Assembly: GCA_017555875.1 (NCBI GenBank)
Contig: JAFZFN010000013.1
Coordinates: 117,905 to 181,904 of the forward strand
Source of the DNA: Bacteroidaceae bacterium
GTDB lineage: Bacteria; Bacteroidota; Bacteroidia; Bacteroidales; Bacteroidaceae
Reading direction: 5' to 3'
DNA: 64,000 nucleotides
Every line of letters begins with the position of its first letter. The stretch's first letter is position 1. Shown piece after piece: positions 9,592 to 18,425 of the stretch. The notes under the pieces are model-generated. The model was not told where the DNA came from. It saw nothing but the letters and a program-made list of their open reading frames with translations, and did no database searches. The translations under genes and the position numbers were made by a program.

Positions 9592-10755
9592 TCAGCAGAG
9601 CTCCTCGCTCAAGTAGCCCTTGGGGAGCTCGTGGCAGTTGTACTGTGATGCCATGATCTCGCCATAGGCACCAGCCGAGCGGATGGCGATGAAGTCGCCA
9701 CGTCGGGTCGCATTGAGGTCTACGGCCTTGCCGAAGACGTCGGAACTCTCACACACAGGTCCCACGACATCGTAGGTCATCTCGGGCTCGTCGGACGTGA
9801 TGTTCTCGATGCGGTGATAGGCTTGGTATAGGGCGGGGCGTATGAGCTCGGTCATGCTGCCATCGATGATGGCAAAGCGCTTGCAGGTGCCCTCCTTGAT
9901 ATATAGCACGCGCGAGATGAGGCTACCGCACTGGCCCACTATGCTGCGGCCCAGCTCGAAGTGGAGCGTCTGGCCAGCACGAAGGTGCAAGTGCTTACGG
10001 AACACCTCGAAGTAGCTGTGGAAGTCGGGGATGTACTTGTGGTTGGGGTGCCCGTAGTCGATGCCGAGGCCTCCGCCCACGTTGATGCTGCGGATGGGGT
10101 ACTTGCGGCGCTCGAAGAGCTCGGTGAGCTCATTTACACGGTTGCACAATGCCACGAAGTCTATCATGTCGAGTATCTGCGACCCGATGTGGAAGTGTAT
10201 GCCCTCGAAGTCGATGTGGGGTAGGGCGAGGGCCTGCTCGATGACTCCTTCAATCTGCTCGAGGTTGATGCCAAACTTGTTCTCGGCAAGTCCTGTCGTG
10301 ATGTTGCTATGGGTGTGTGCTCCTACGTTGGGGTTGATGCGCAGGGCGATGCGAGCCACTTTGCCTTTGAGTCCGGCGAGCTCGTTGATAATGAGTAGCT
10401 CGGCTTCAGACTCTACGTTGAAGCAGTGGATGCCATAGTCGAGGGCGAGGTTGATCTCGCGGTCGCTCTTGCCTACTCCGGCAAACACCACCTTATGGGC
10501 AGGGAAACCTGCCTCGATGGCTGCACGTACCTCGCCTCCGCTCACGCAGTCGGCACCGAAGCCTGCTGCGCTGATGATGCGTAGCACTTTGGGGTTGGCA
10601 TTGGCCTTGATGGCATAGTGTACCTCATACTCGGGATTGTGGCGCAGCTCCTCACGGATGGTGTCGAGGGTCTCGCGCAACACCTTGGTGTCGTAATAGT
10701 AGAAGGGCGTGTCAATATCCTTGAAACGCTCGATGGGGAAGGTTCCTTTGATCAT
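9592..10755 (-). CDS. lysA: Diaminopimelate decarboxylase
   Basis: 387 aa, fold-type III PLP enzyme that converts meso-diaminopimelate to lysine. The PLP lysine is Lys50 in YAIKANANP; HFHIGSQ, the glycine-rich GGGLGIDY phosphate-binding loop, ELGRSIVG and the substrate-binding CESSDVF are present. It lies downstream of aspartate kinase on the same strand, so the first and last steps of the aspartate-to-lysine path are transcribed together. A palindromic dispersed repeat separates the two genes. Confidence 0.95.
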   Translation of the reverse strand: MIKGTFPIERFKDIDTPFYYYDTKVLRETLDTIREELRHNPEYEVHYAIKANANPKVLRIISAAGFGADCVSGGEVRAAIEAGFPAHKVVFAGVGKSDREINLALDYGIHCFNVESEAELLIINELAGLKGKVARIALRINPNVGAHTHSNITTGLAENKFGINLEQIEGVIEQALALPHIDFEGIHFHIGSQILDMIDFVALCNRVNELTELFERRKYPIRSINVGGGLGIDYGHPNHKYIPDFHSYFEVFRKHLHLRAGQTLHFELGRSIVGQCGSLISRVLYIKEGTCKRFAIIDGSMTELIRPALYQAYHRIENITSDEPEMTYDVVGPVCESSDVFGKAVDLNATRRGDFIAIRSAGAYGEIMASQYNCHELPKGYLSEELC

Positions 10756-10763
10756 GTCTTTAG

Positions 10764-10864
10764 TTAGGAATGAGGAGTTAGGAATGAGGAATTAGGAATT
10801 TGCCGTCCGCAAGGACACGCATCGCGGAGCTACAACTCCTAATTCCTAACTCCTACTTCCTAAT
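10764..10864. repeat. Palindromic dispersed repeat between lysC and lysA
   Basis: Left arm 10764-10800 consists of TTAGGAATGAGGA-type units, the core 10801-10833 is GC-rich (TGCCGTCCGCAAGG, then GCATCGCGGAGC), and the right arm 10834-10864 is inverted units (ACTCCTAATTCCTAA). The core recurs in opposite orientation at 46268-46303 (GCTCCGCGATGCGTG, then CGGATGGCAAA). The right arm overlaps the stop codon of lysC (TAG, complement of 10860-10862). Confidence 0.75.
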
Positions 10865-12176
10865 TGTTAAAAAGTTTGTCCTGCAACGCCTGCAACGCAC
10901 GCTTCTTGTCGCTCTCCTTGATGAGGAACGAGATGTTGTAGTTGCTACCACCAAATGAAATCATACGTACGGGGATGTCGCGCATGGCATCCATGGCACG
11001 AGCTTCGAAGCCGATGTTCTCCCAATCCATGTCGCCCACCACGCAGATGATACACATGTTGTGGTCGATGGTCACGGTGCCATATTTCTTGAGGTCGTGC
11101 ACGATCTCGTTGAGGTGCTTGGTGTTGTCGATACTCATGGATACGCCCACCTCAGAGGTGCAGATCATGTCGATGGAGGTCTGGTAGCTCTCGAAGATCT
11201 CAAACACCTTGCGCAAGAAACCATGGGCGAGGAGCATGCGGCTCGACTTGATCTTGATGGCGGTGATGTTCTCCTTGGCTGCTACGGCCTTGATGGTGCC
11301 AGGGTCGGCATCGTTGTTGATGGTGGTGCCAGGTGCCTCGGGCTCCATCGTATTGAGGAGCTTCACGGGGATGTTGGCAAACTTGGCGGGCTGTATGCAT
11401 GTGGGGTGGAGGATCTTGGCTCCGAAGTAACCCAGCTCGGCGGCCTCCTCAAAGTGGAGGTGGCGTACGGCTGTGGTACCCTCGACGATGCGGGGATCGT
11501 TGTTGTGCATGCCATCGATGTCGGTCCATATCTGTATCTCGCTAGCGCCCACGGCTGCACCGATGAGCGATGCGGTGTAGTCGCTGCCTCCACGCTGCAA
11601 GTTGTCGATCTCGCCGTTGATGTTACGGCAGATGAAGCCTTGGGTGATGTATATCTGTACCTTGGGACTGTTGGCAAGCACATCGGTCAGCTTCTCCTTG
11701 ATGTAGGCGCTGTCGGGCTCGCCATTCTTGTCGGTACGCATATAGTCGAGGGCAGCGATGAGGTGAGTGCTCACACCCTGCTCCTTGAGGTAATTGGTAA
11801 CCATGTTGGTTGAGATGATCTCGCCCTGAGCAAGGATGATGCGTTCCTCGATGGAGGTGAATAGCTGCTTGGTGAATGAGCGGAGGTAGTTGAACACATC
11901 CTTTACCAACTCGATGGTCTGTTGCTTATATTGTTCGGTGCTGTAGAGCTCGTTGATGTGTTTTCTGTAGAGCCCTTCGAGCTTGTTGATAACCTCGTTG
12001 GCGCCCTCAGGGTTGTTGTTGGCGAGGTAACCACAGATCTCGACTAGGGAGTTAGTGGTTCCCGACATGGCTGAGAGTACTACTATCTTGTCTTCGCCAT
12101 CGTTGATGAGCGAAGCTACGTTCTTCATTCTTGCTGCGGACCCCACGGAGGTGCCGCCAAATTTCATTACTTTCAT
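10860..12176 (-). CDS. lysC: Aspartate kinase
   Basis: 438 aa, monofunctional aspartokinase that phosphorylates aspartate, the entry step to lysine, methionine, threonine and diaminopimelate. The N-terminal KFGGTSVGSA is the nucleotide-binding signature; GSDYTASLIGAA and the WTDIDGM segment follow. The C-terminal third contains ACT-like regulatory domains, so feedback control by lysine is likely. It has no homoserine dehydrogenase domain. It lies 12 bases after the FtsE-like gene and upstream of lysA. Its stop codon is formed by the dispersed repeat at 10764-10864. Confidence 0.95.
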   Translation of the reverse strand: MKVMKFGGTSVGSAARMKNVASLINDGEDKIVVLSAMSGTTNSLVEICGYLANNNPEGANEVINKLEGLYRKHINELYSTEQYKQQTIELVKDVFNYLRSFTKQLFTSIEERIILAQGEIISTNMVTNYLKEQGVSTHLIAALDYMRTDKNGEPDSAYIKEKLTDVLANSPKVQIYITQGFICRNINGEIDNLQRGGSDYTASLIGAAVGASEIQIWTDIDGMHNNDPRIVEGTTAVRHLHFEEAAELGYFGAKILHPTCIQPAKFANIPVKLLNTMEPEAPGTTINNDADPGTIKAVAAKENITAIKIKSSRMLLAHGFLRKVFEIFESYQTSIDMICTSEVGVSMSIDNTKHLNEIVHDLKKYGTVTIDHNMCIICVVGDMDWENIGFEARAMDAMRDIPVRMISFGGSNYNISFLIKESDKKRALQALQDKLFNN

Positions 12177-12188
12177 TATCGTAAGGTT

Positions 12189-12995
12189 TTATTGATTGTT
12201 TTCTTGAATCTCGGGATGGAGGGACTCAGCAGGGCTGTTCAGTTTCTCTAGATCTTCTAGAACTTCTATATCTTCTGGATTTTCTATATCTTCTGGATTT
12301 TCTAGGTTCTCTATGCTTGCTTTGTCTACTTGAGGCTGCTCCACGATATGGTGGTTCTCACAACGGAACACCTTGCCGGGGAACTCCTCGAGCAACTGCA
12401 GGTTGTGGGTGGTCATAATCACGGTGGAACCATTGGCGCGAATCTTGCGCAGCAACTCCACGATCTGTCGTCCTGTCTCGGGGTCGAGGTTGCCCGTGGG
12501 CTCATCGGCGAGGATGATGTCTGGGGTGTTGAGGATGGCTCGTGCGATGACGATGCGTTGTTGCTCTCCGCCCGAGAGCTCATGAGGCATCTTGTATCCC
12601 TTGGTCTGCATGCCTACCTGCTCCAGCACCTCTTCGATGCGGAACTGTCGCTTGCGCTTGTCGTTGCATCCGGTTGCCTTGAGCACAAAGTCGAGGTTGT
12701 CGCGTACGTTGCGGTCGGTGAGTAGCTGAAAGTCCTGGAAAACGATGCCGATGCGTTTGCGTAGCGCAGGGATCTGCTTGCGACGGATGCGAGCCATGTC
12801 GTAGCCCAGCACTTCGGCACTGCCGTTGTGCACGTCGAGCTCGCCATACATGGTCTTGAGTAGGCTCGACTTGCCCGAACCTACCTTGCCGATGAGGTAT
12901 ACGAACTCTCCTTTTTCGATCTTCAGGTCCACATTCTCCAGCACGATCATCTCTTGCTGGCGTACCTCGACGTTATGATAGTTGATTTGCGTCAT
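12189..12995 (-). CDS. FtsE-like ABC transporter ATP-binding protein with repetitive acidic tail
   Basis: 268 aa. Complete ABC ATPase: Walker A GKVGSGKSS (36-44), Q-loop VFQDFQLL, signature LSGGEQQR (140-147), Walker B ILADEP, H-loop TTHN. It is closest in style to FtsE, the cell-division ATPase that pairs with the membrane protein FtsX; no ftsX is adjacent. Residues 222-268 extend beyond the normal domain and contain acidic repeats (NPEDIENPEDIE), encoded by two 18-base tandem units at about 12260-12305. The gene overlaps the upstream 134-aa gene by 23 bases and precedes lysC by 12, so the set looks like one operon. Confidence 0.85.
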   Translation of the reverse strand: MTQINYHNVEVRQQEMIVLENVDLKIEKGEFVYLIGKVGSGKSSLLKTMYGELDVHNGSAEVLGYDMARIRRKQIPALRKRIGIVFQDFQLLTDRNVRDNLDFVLKATGCNDKRKRQFRIEEVLEQVGMQTKGYKMPHELSGGEQQRIVIARAILNTPDIILADEPTGNLDPETGRQIVELLRKIRANGSTVIMTTHNLQLLEEFPGKVFRCENHHIVEQPQVDKASIENLENPEDIENPEDIEVLEDLEKLNSPAESLHPEIQENNQ

Positions 12996-13377
12996 TGTCG
13001 TTGGGTGTTGTTTCTTGTTTGCCGTAATATTCCTCCCACTGTCGCTGCACCTCTTGCCAGTCCACCACTTCGCCCTCTGCTACCGCTTCGGCTTGGCGCA
13101 GTGCTTCGTCGCGTTGCTTGCGTTCGGCATAGCGCTCCTTCATGGTCTCTATGGTGGCATCGTCGAGTACGTGGATGACGCCTCGGCGCAGGCATTCGTC
13201 CAATTCTTTGGGACCGTATGCTTTGCCCTGTACGTTGAAGTCCGCAATGTTGAACTCGAATACCGTGCGCAAGGTATGGCGCACCAGCTTCTGTTGGTTG
13301 CGGTTGCCAGCCATCTTGCGGCCTAGCAATTTACGGATGATAGTGATTTCTCGTTCCGAGAATTTGTTTCTTCCCAT
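12973..13377 (-). CDS. Conserved-looking hypothetical protein, 134 aa
   Basis: I do not recognise a named family. The protein is predicted mostly helical and soluble, with a basic N-terminus (MGRNKFSEREITIIRKLLGRK), a central segment VFEFNIADFNVQGKAYGPKEL and a charged Gln/Glu-rich coiled-coil-like C-terminus. There is no signal peptide or membrane segment. The last 23 bases overlap the start of the FtsE-like gene in another frame, so translation of the two is probably coupled and a role linked to that ATPase is a guess. Confidence 0.7.
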   Translation of the reverse strand: MGRNKFSEREITIIRKLLGRKMAGNRNQQKLVRHTLRTVFEFNIADFNVQGKAYGPKELDECLRRGVIHVLDDATIETMKERYAERKQRDEALRQAEAVAEGEVVDWQEVQRQWEEYYGKQETTPNDNDANQLS

Positions 13378-13396
13378 TAGGGTTTATTCTTAATGA

Positions 13397-13471
13397 GAGA
13401 TTCTTCACTTCGTCTAGAATGACAAGGGGCAATGATGCTCCATAGTCATTCTAAGCGTAGCGAAGAACCTC
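13397..13471. repeat. Palindromic intergenic repeat (GATTCTTC...TAGAATGAC)
   Basis: 13397-13423 and 13445-13471 are inverted copies of GA(G/T)-rich unit GATTCTTCxCTTCGxCTAGAATGAC with a few mismatches, separated by 21 bases. It fills the gap between the DUF4301 gene and the 134-aa gene, both on the minus strand, and could act as a terminator-like or REP-like hairpin. Confidence 0.65.
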
Positions 13472-13491
13472 ATAATACGAAATAGATTGTA

Positions 13492-15018
13492 TTACTTCTG
13501 ATGTTGGTCGCGCAACAGGTCGTTCACCGTCTTCACGGGGTTGAAGGTGGTGAGGGGCACCTCTACGAAGACTGTGTTCCAGTCGCTCATGGCACCATTC
13601 CAAAGACCGGGCAACTCGAGCGCCTTGAGTGAGCGTCCGCCCTTAGACTTAGAAGAGATGAAGCCTGTAGACTTGTCTACATACTTGGGCAGATTAAACT
13701 TCTCACCCTTGTAGTTCTTGATGGCGCATACGAGGTCTACGGGGTTGAAGTGTGTGCCACCGAGGAACATCTCCTTCTTCACGGGGTTGTCCATGTCGAT
13801 CTGTGAACTTTCGAGTATCTGTGCCGATACGGTGCCGTCAGCATTGTATGCGAGGAAGGGGCCACCGCCAGGCTCGCCCACATTCTGTACCATACCGCAA
13901 ACGCGCATGGGGCGATTGAGCTTCTTCTTCAGGTAGGTCACGAGCACTTCACCCTTGAGGGTCTCTATTGCGGGGTGCTTGCAATAGAGCTTGTGCTCGA
14001 GGAAGTCTACCATCTCCTGCAGCTCTTCGTCGGTGCAGTTGCCTTCGTCCAAGCGGCGTAGGTAATCGAATGCCTGTGCTTGGAGCGATACGAGTATGCC
14101 AGCAAGGAGCTTCTTATAGGTTACGGTATCCTCCTTGAGACGGTCGGGTACCACGTTGTCGATATTCTTGACAAACACAATGTCGGCATCGAGGTCGTTG
14201 AGGTTCTCGATGAGTGCGCCATGGCCACCGGGACGGAAGACTAGGCTGCCATCGGTGTCGCGGAAGGGGTTGTTGTCCTTGTCTGCCGCAATGGTATCGG
14301 TACTTGCCTTCTGCTCTGAGAAGGTGATGTCATACTTCACGCCATACTTCTCCTCGTAGCGGTCTACTACGCTATCTACCAATGCCTTGAAGAGCTCGCG
14401 GTGCTCGGGCGATACGGTGAAGTGTACGTGTACGTTCTTATTTTCGTCCTGTGCATAGAGAGCACCTTCGACGAGATGCTCCTCGAGCGGTGTGCGCACG
14501 GTCTGGTCTTCGTAGAGGTGGAAGAGCAGGAGACCCTTGGGGAGCTGACCGAAGTTGAGACCTTCGGGATTGAGGAGCGCTGCCACCACTTGGCGATGCT
14601 TGCCTTCCTCCATGAGGGCCTTGATGTCCTTGCCATACAGCTCAGCGCACTTGTCGTTGAGCGCAGCATAGAATCCGAAGAACTCGATGTGATCGAAGAA
14701 TACGTGTTCGAAGTCGGTTACAGGTTCATCATGACCACCTGTGAGAAACTCGAAGAGGTTCTTGAACATGCGGCTCGCTGCACCTGATGCGGGTACAAAC
14801 TTTACGATGCGGTGATTTGATTGTAAGTATTCGTTCCACTCTGATGCAGCCTCTTCCAAGGCCTTCTCGTCGGCTTTCACTATTCCGTTCTTAACTGAGG
14901 CTGCTCCGTCGAGTGACAAGTAGGGGAATCCTTTTTTGAATGACTCCAGTTGTTCCATCACTTGCGCTGTTGTAACGCCTCTCTTAGCAAATAATAATTC
15001 GTCTTCTTGGGTAAACAT
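13492..15018 (-). CDS. DUF4301 family protein
   Basis: 508 aa. I recognise this as the DUF4301 family, known mainly from Bacteroidota and without an established function. Near the N-terminus KFVPASGAASRMFKNL resembles the glycine-rich loop of nucleotide-sugar pyrophosphorylases, and FRPGGHGALIENLNDLDADIVFVKNIDNV resembles a nucleotidyltransferase core, so a UDP-sugar pyrophosphorylase-like fold is a reasonable inference. It is cytosolic (no signal peptide). It is transcribed alone from the promoter at 15044-15075. Confidence 0.8.
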   Translation of the reverse strand: MFTQEDELLFAKRGVTTAQVMEQLESFKKGFPYLSLDGAASVKNGIVKADEKALEEAASEWNEYLQSNHRIVKFVPASGAASRMFKNLFEFLTGGHDEPVTDFEHVFFDHIEFFGFYAALNDKCAELYGKDIKALMEEGKHRQVVAALLNPEGLNFGQLPKGLLLFHLYEDQTVRTPLEEHLVEGALYAQDENKNVHVHFTVSPEHRELFKALVDSVVDRYEEKYGVKYDITFSEQKASTDTIAADKDNNPFRDTDGSLVFRPGGHGALIENLNDLDADIVFVKNIDNVVPDRLKEDTVTYKKLLAGILVSLQAQAFDYLRRLDEGNCTDEELQEMVDFLEHKLYCKHPAIETLKGEVLVTYLKKKLNRPMRVCGMVQNVGEPGGGPFLAYNADGTVSAQILESSQIDMDNPVKKEMFLGGTHFNPVDLVCAIKNYKGEKFNLPKYVDKSTGFISSKSKGGRSLKALELPGLWNGAMSDWNTVFVEVPLTTFNPVKTVNDLLRDQHQK

Positions 15019-15043
15019 AACTATCCATATTACAATGATTGGA

Positions 15044-15075
15044 CAAAGATACGGCTAAGTGAGCAAAAATGCAAA
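15044..15075 (-). promoter_or_regulatory. Promoter of the DUF4301 gene
   Basis: Read on the minus strand, TTTG (15075-15072) and TATCTTTG (15051-15044) are 20 bases apart, an exact consensus match. It directs transcription into the gene starting at 15018. Confidence 0.7.
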
Positions 15076-15162
15076 CTTGTTTTAATTTTTTCATTGAGCG
15101 TGAGCATCTTCGCATTTTCTCTAAAGAATAATCGAACAACTTAGCTAATAATTTTCAATAAA

Positions 15163-15194
15163 TTTGGCATTTCGCTCGTCTTACATTAATTTTG
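15163..15194 (+). promoter_or_regulatory. Promoter of nadE
   Basis: TTTG at 15163-15166 and TAATTTTG at 15187-15194 with a 20-base spacer. Transcription would start about 15201, giving a leader of some 14 bases before ATG 15215. Confidence 0.7.
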
Positions 15195-15214
15195 CCTTAA
15201 AATATATATAAGAT

Positions 15215-17140
15215 ATGCAACACGGATTTATTAAAGTGGGTGCCGCTGTGCCCCTCGTCAGCGTGGCTGACCCCTCATATAATGTCGAGCAACTCATCGC
15301 CTTGGCTCATCGCGCTCATGAAGAGGGTGCCGAGGTGACCGTATTCCCCGAGCTGTGCATCACGGGTTACACGTGTGGTGACTTGTTTACCCAGCAGACT
15401 CTCTTGCAGGAGGCCGAGTCGGCCATTGCCCGTTTTGCCGAGGCTACGAAGGTCTATGATGATATATATATAATAGGTGCTCCTATCTATGTGTGTGGAG
15501 CCTTGTATAACTGCGCGCTTGTGCTTCAGCAGGGTAACATCTTGGGCATTGTCCCCAAGTGTTATATCCCGAACTATGGTGAGTTTAATGAGCGCCGCTG
15601 GTTCTCTACTGGCTATAACTTGCGTCTTGAGGACAACATTACCTATGCTGGTCAGTCGGTACACATCGGTTCGTATCAGATTTTCCATACGGGGCGCTAT
15701 GCCTTTGGTGTGGAGATTTGTGAGGACCTCTGGAGTGTGACTCCACCCAGCTCGGCATTAGCCTTGCAGGGAGCTGAAATCATCTTCAACCTCTCGGCAT
15801 CTGATGAGGTGACGGGCAAGCATGACTACTTGCGCTCGCTCCTCAAGCAGCAGTCGGCACGTTGCATGGCAGGCTATGTGTACACCAGTAGCGGCTATGG
15901 TGAGTCGACCACCGACCTTGTATTTGCCGGTAAGGCCTTCGTGGCCGAGAATGGTGCGGTGCTTGCCGAGGGTGAGCGCTTCTGCTTCGATGCTCAGCTC
16001 ATCTGCTCTGAGGTGGACCTCGACAAGTTGCGTATGGAGCGCCGTGGCAACACCACGTTTGCTACTGCCCAGGCCGACCTTTTCCCCAAGGCTACGCATA
16101 TCCATACGGCACCCATCACCGAGCGTGAGGGTGTGCTCACTCGCCACTTTGCCCAGCAACCCTTCGTGCCGCAGGGTGTCGAGCTTGACGTTCACTGCAA
16201 CGAGGTGTTCAACATACAATCCGTTGCTTTGGCCAAGCGCCTCACCCACATCCACTGCTCTAAGGTGGTGATAGGTGTCTCGGGTGGCCTTGACTCTACG
16301 TTGGCCCTATTGGCTACGGTTCGCACCTTCGACCGCCTTGGCTTGCCACGCACTGGTATCATCGGTGTCACCATGCCTGGCTTTGGCACCACCGACCGCA
16401 CCTATCAGAATGCGCTCGACCTCATGCGCTACTTAGGAGTAGAGCAGAGGGAAATCAGCATCAAAAATGCGTGCATTCAGCACTTTAAAGATATAGAGCA
16501 CGATATTGACGTACACGACACCACTTACGAAAACAGTCAGGCACGTGAGCGTACACAACTGCTCATGGACGTGGCTAATCGCGAGAATGCCATCGTCATC
16601 GGTACGGGCGACCTCTCAGAACTGGCGCTCGGATGGGCCACCTACAATGGTGACCACATGTCGATGTATGGCATGAATGCCGGTATCCCCAAGACCCTTG
16701 TGCGTCATCTTGTGCAGTGGGAGGCCTTGAATAACTATGAGGCTCCCATCAGCGATATCTTGCTCGATATTGTGAACACTCCCATCAGCCCCGAGCTCAT
16801 TCCTGCCAAGGCCGATGGCACGATCAAGCAGAAGACTGAGGACCTCGTGGGCCCCTATGAGTTGCACGACTTCTTCATCTACCATTTCTTGCGTTCGGGC
16901 TATCGTCCCCGAAAGATTTACTACCTTGCTTGCCTCACCTTTGAGGGGCAGTATGATAAGGCTGTCATCAAGAAGTGGCTCACCACGTTCTTCCGTCGTT
17001 TCTTCCAGCAACAGTTCAAGCGTTCATGCCTTCCCGATGGTCCCAAGGTGGGCAGTGTGTCGCTCAGCCCTCGTGGCGACTGGCGCATGCCGAGCGACGC
17101 CAGTGCGGCAAGCTGGCTCACTGAGTGTGAAGCATTGTAG
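15215..17140 (+). CDS. nadE: Glutamine-dependent NAD+ synthetase
   Basis: 641 aa, the two-domain form. It amidates nicotinate adenine dinucleotide to NAD+, the last step of NAD synthesis. The N-terminal nitrilase-type glutaminase has the triad Glu46 (FPELCITGY), Lys115 (VPKCYIPNYGE) and Cys169 (VEICEDLW). The C-terminal synthetase has the PP-loop SGGLDS (356-361) that binds ATP and the later GTGDLSELALGW segment. All catalytic residues are present and the length is normal. Confidence 0.97.
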   Translation: MQHGFIKVGAAVPLVSVADPSYNVEQLIALAHRAHEEGAEVTVFPELCITGYTCGDLFTQQTLLQEAESAIARFAEATKVYDDIYIIGAPIYVCGALYNCALVLQQGNILGIVPKCYIPNYGEFNERRWFSTGYNLRLEDNITYAGQSVHIGSYQIFHTGRYAFGVEICEDLWSVTPPSSALALQGAEIIFNLSASDEVTGKHDYLRSLLKQQSARCMAGYVYTSSGYGESTTDLVFAGKAFVAENGAVLAEGERFCFDAQLICSEVDLDKLRMERRGNTTFATAQADLFPKATHIHTAPITEREGVLTRHFAQQPFVPQGVELDVHCNEVFNIQSVALAKRLTHIHCSKVVIGVSGGLDSTLALLATVRTFDRLGLPRTGIIGVTMPGFGTTDRTYQNALDLMRYLGVEQREISIKNACIQHFKDIEHDIDVHDTTYENSQARERTQLLMDVANRENAIVIGTGDLSELALGWATYNGDHMSMYGMNAGIPKTLVRHLVQWEALNNYEAPISDILLDIVNTPISPELIPAKADGTIKQKTEDLVGPYELHDFFIYHFLRSGYRPRKIYYLACLTFEGQYDKAVIKKWLTTFFRRFFQQQFKRSCLPDGPKVGSVSLSPRGDWRMPSDASAASWLTECEAL

Positions 17141-17195
17141 GAAGTCGGTTCCGAACCACAGTCTTCGTCCATTATAAAAAGCTAAACCACACTCG

Positions 17196-17903
17196 ATGCG
17201 TAAACGTGAAAAGGTAGCCTATATTCTCGGCATAGCAGCCGCTACGGCTCTCTTTACGTGGGTCATACCTCCCACACCTCAGCCTCCCGTTGAGGTGGAG
17301 GCTGATACTCTTGTGGTCGAACCCATCGAGCCTGTGTTTCGCATCTCACCCTATGACAGCCTTTTCCGTGAGTATGCCGACACCTTGGGATGGGACTGGA
17401 AGTTGCTTGCGGCCGTCGCTTATGTAGAGTCCAAGTTTGACACCGCAGCTGTCTCCTCCGTCGGGGCCCGAGGTTTGATGCAGATGATGCCCCAGACGGC
17501 CCGTGCTATGGGTGTACCTGAGGGCATGGAGAGCAACCCCGACGAGAGTGTGCGTGCGGCCTCAGCCTACTTTGCGTACCTCTCCCATCTGTTTCGTCGC
17601 GTGCCTGAGGCCGAACGCACCCATTTCGTGCTTGCTGCTTACAATGCTGGCTTCGGCCACATCTACGATGCCATGCGCCTAGCTCACAAGTACGGAGGCG
17701 ACCGCCACGTGTGGAACGACAATGTCGAGATCTACCTTCGTCTCAAGAATGACTCCATCTACTACACCGACTCGGTCTGTCGCAATGGTCGTTTCAGCGG
17801 TATCGAGACTACACTGTTCGTACGCAAGGTGCAGCACAAGCACAGCGAGTACCGCCTGCGCGAGGAGGCATTCTTGCAAGAGCATCTGCAGAGTGGGGTA
17901 TAG
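17196..17903 (+). CDS. SLT-domain lytic transglycosylase, membrane-anchored
   Basis: 235 aa. One N-terminal hydrophobic segment (about residues 8-25) anchors or exports the protein, followed by a Pro/Glu-rich linker and an SLT goose-lysozyme-like domain (about 50-175). The catalytic Glu is Glu78 in AYVESKF; GARGLMQMMPQTA and the AAYNAGFGHI segment are the other family signatures. It cleaves peptidoglycan glycan strands to anhydro-muropeptides in the periplasm. It resembles the catalytic domain of MltF without the solute-binding domain. It follows nadE by 55 bases. Confidence 0.92.
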   Translation: MRKREKVAYILGIAAATALFTWVIPPTPQPPVEVEADTLVVEPIEPVFRISPYDSLFREYADTLGWDWKLLAAVAYVESKFDTAAVSSVGARGLMQMMPQTARAMGVPEGMESNPDESVRAASAYFAYLSHLFRRVPEAERTHFVLAAYNAGFGHIYDAMRLAHKYGGDRHVWNDNVEIYLRLKNDSIYYTDSVCRNGRFSGIETTLFVRKVQHKHSEYRLREEAFLQEHLQSGV

Positions 17904-17971
17904 CCTTTGCCCCTCAGCGAAAATCATTTCATACACTCATCCCAGCATTTCATACATTCTCCCGACTATCA

Positions 17972-18003
17972 TTTGGCAAAATAAGAGCTGCGTGTTACCT
18001 TTG
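17972..18003 (+). promoter_or_regulatory. Promoter of the LytTR operon
   Basis: TTTG at 17972-17975 and TACCTTTG at 17996-18003 with a 20-base spacer. It separates the LytTR pair from the transglycosylase gene ending at 17903. Confidence 0.7.
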
Positions 18004-18050
18004 CATCACAAAAGTCAACGAACACCATTATCACAGAAACCTCAGAGCGT

Positions 18051-18425
18051 ATGAACTCACCGATGCGACAACTCATCTTCCCTACCTCTATAGACCTGGT
18101 GCGCATAGCTCCAGAGCGCATCGTCTACATCTCTTCCGACGGCAACTACTCCACTCTCGTGCAGGCCGATGGTGAGGTGCGCATGCTCTCCTTTCAGCTA
18201 GGGCAGATCGAGAAAATGATTGCCGACCAGCTAGGCAGTGCAGGCAATCGTTTCATCCGTATCGGTAAGAGTCTCATCATCAATCGTTCCTATATATACT
18301 ACATCAATGTGCCCAAGCAGAAGCTTGTGTTGTCCGATGTGGCTACCTTCAGTCACACCATGTCGGCATCCAAGGAGGCACTGAAATCGTTGAAAGACCT
18401 AATGGAAAAGGAGATTACACTATGA
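18051..18425 (+). CDS. Stand-alone LytTR DNA-binding protein
   Basis: 124 aa consisting almost only of a LytTR domain (about residues 15-118), with RIAPERIVYISSDGNYSTL at the start and FIRIGKSLIINRSYI in the DNA-contact region, both typical of LytTR regulators. There is no receiver domain, so it is not a normal two-component response regulator. Its last four bases overlap the start of the next gene (ATGA), which encodes a membrane protein; a LytTR protein paired with a membrane partner suggests control by that partner (inference). Confidence 0.88.
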   Translation: MNSPMRQLIFPTSIDLVRIAPERIVYISSDGNYSTLVQADGEVRMLSFQLGQIEKMIADQLGSAGNRFIRIGKSLIINRSYIYYINVPKQKLVLSDVATFSHTMSASKEALKSLKDLMEKEITL

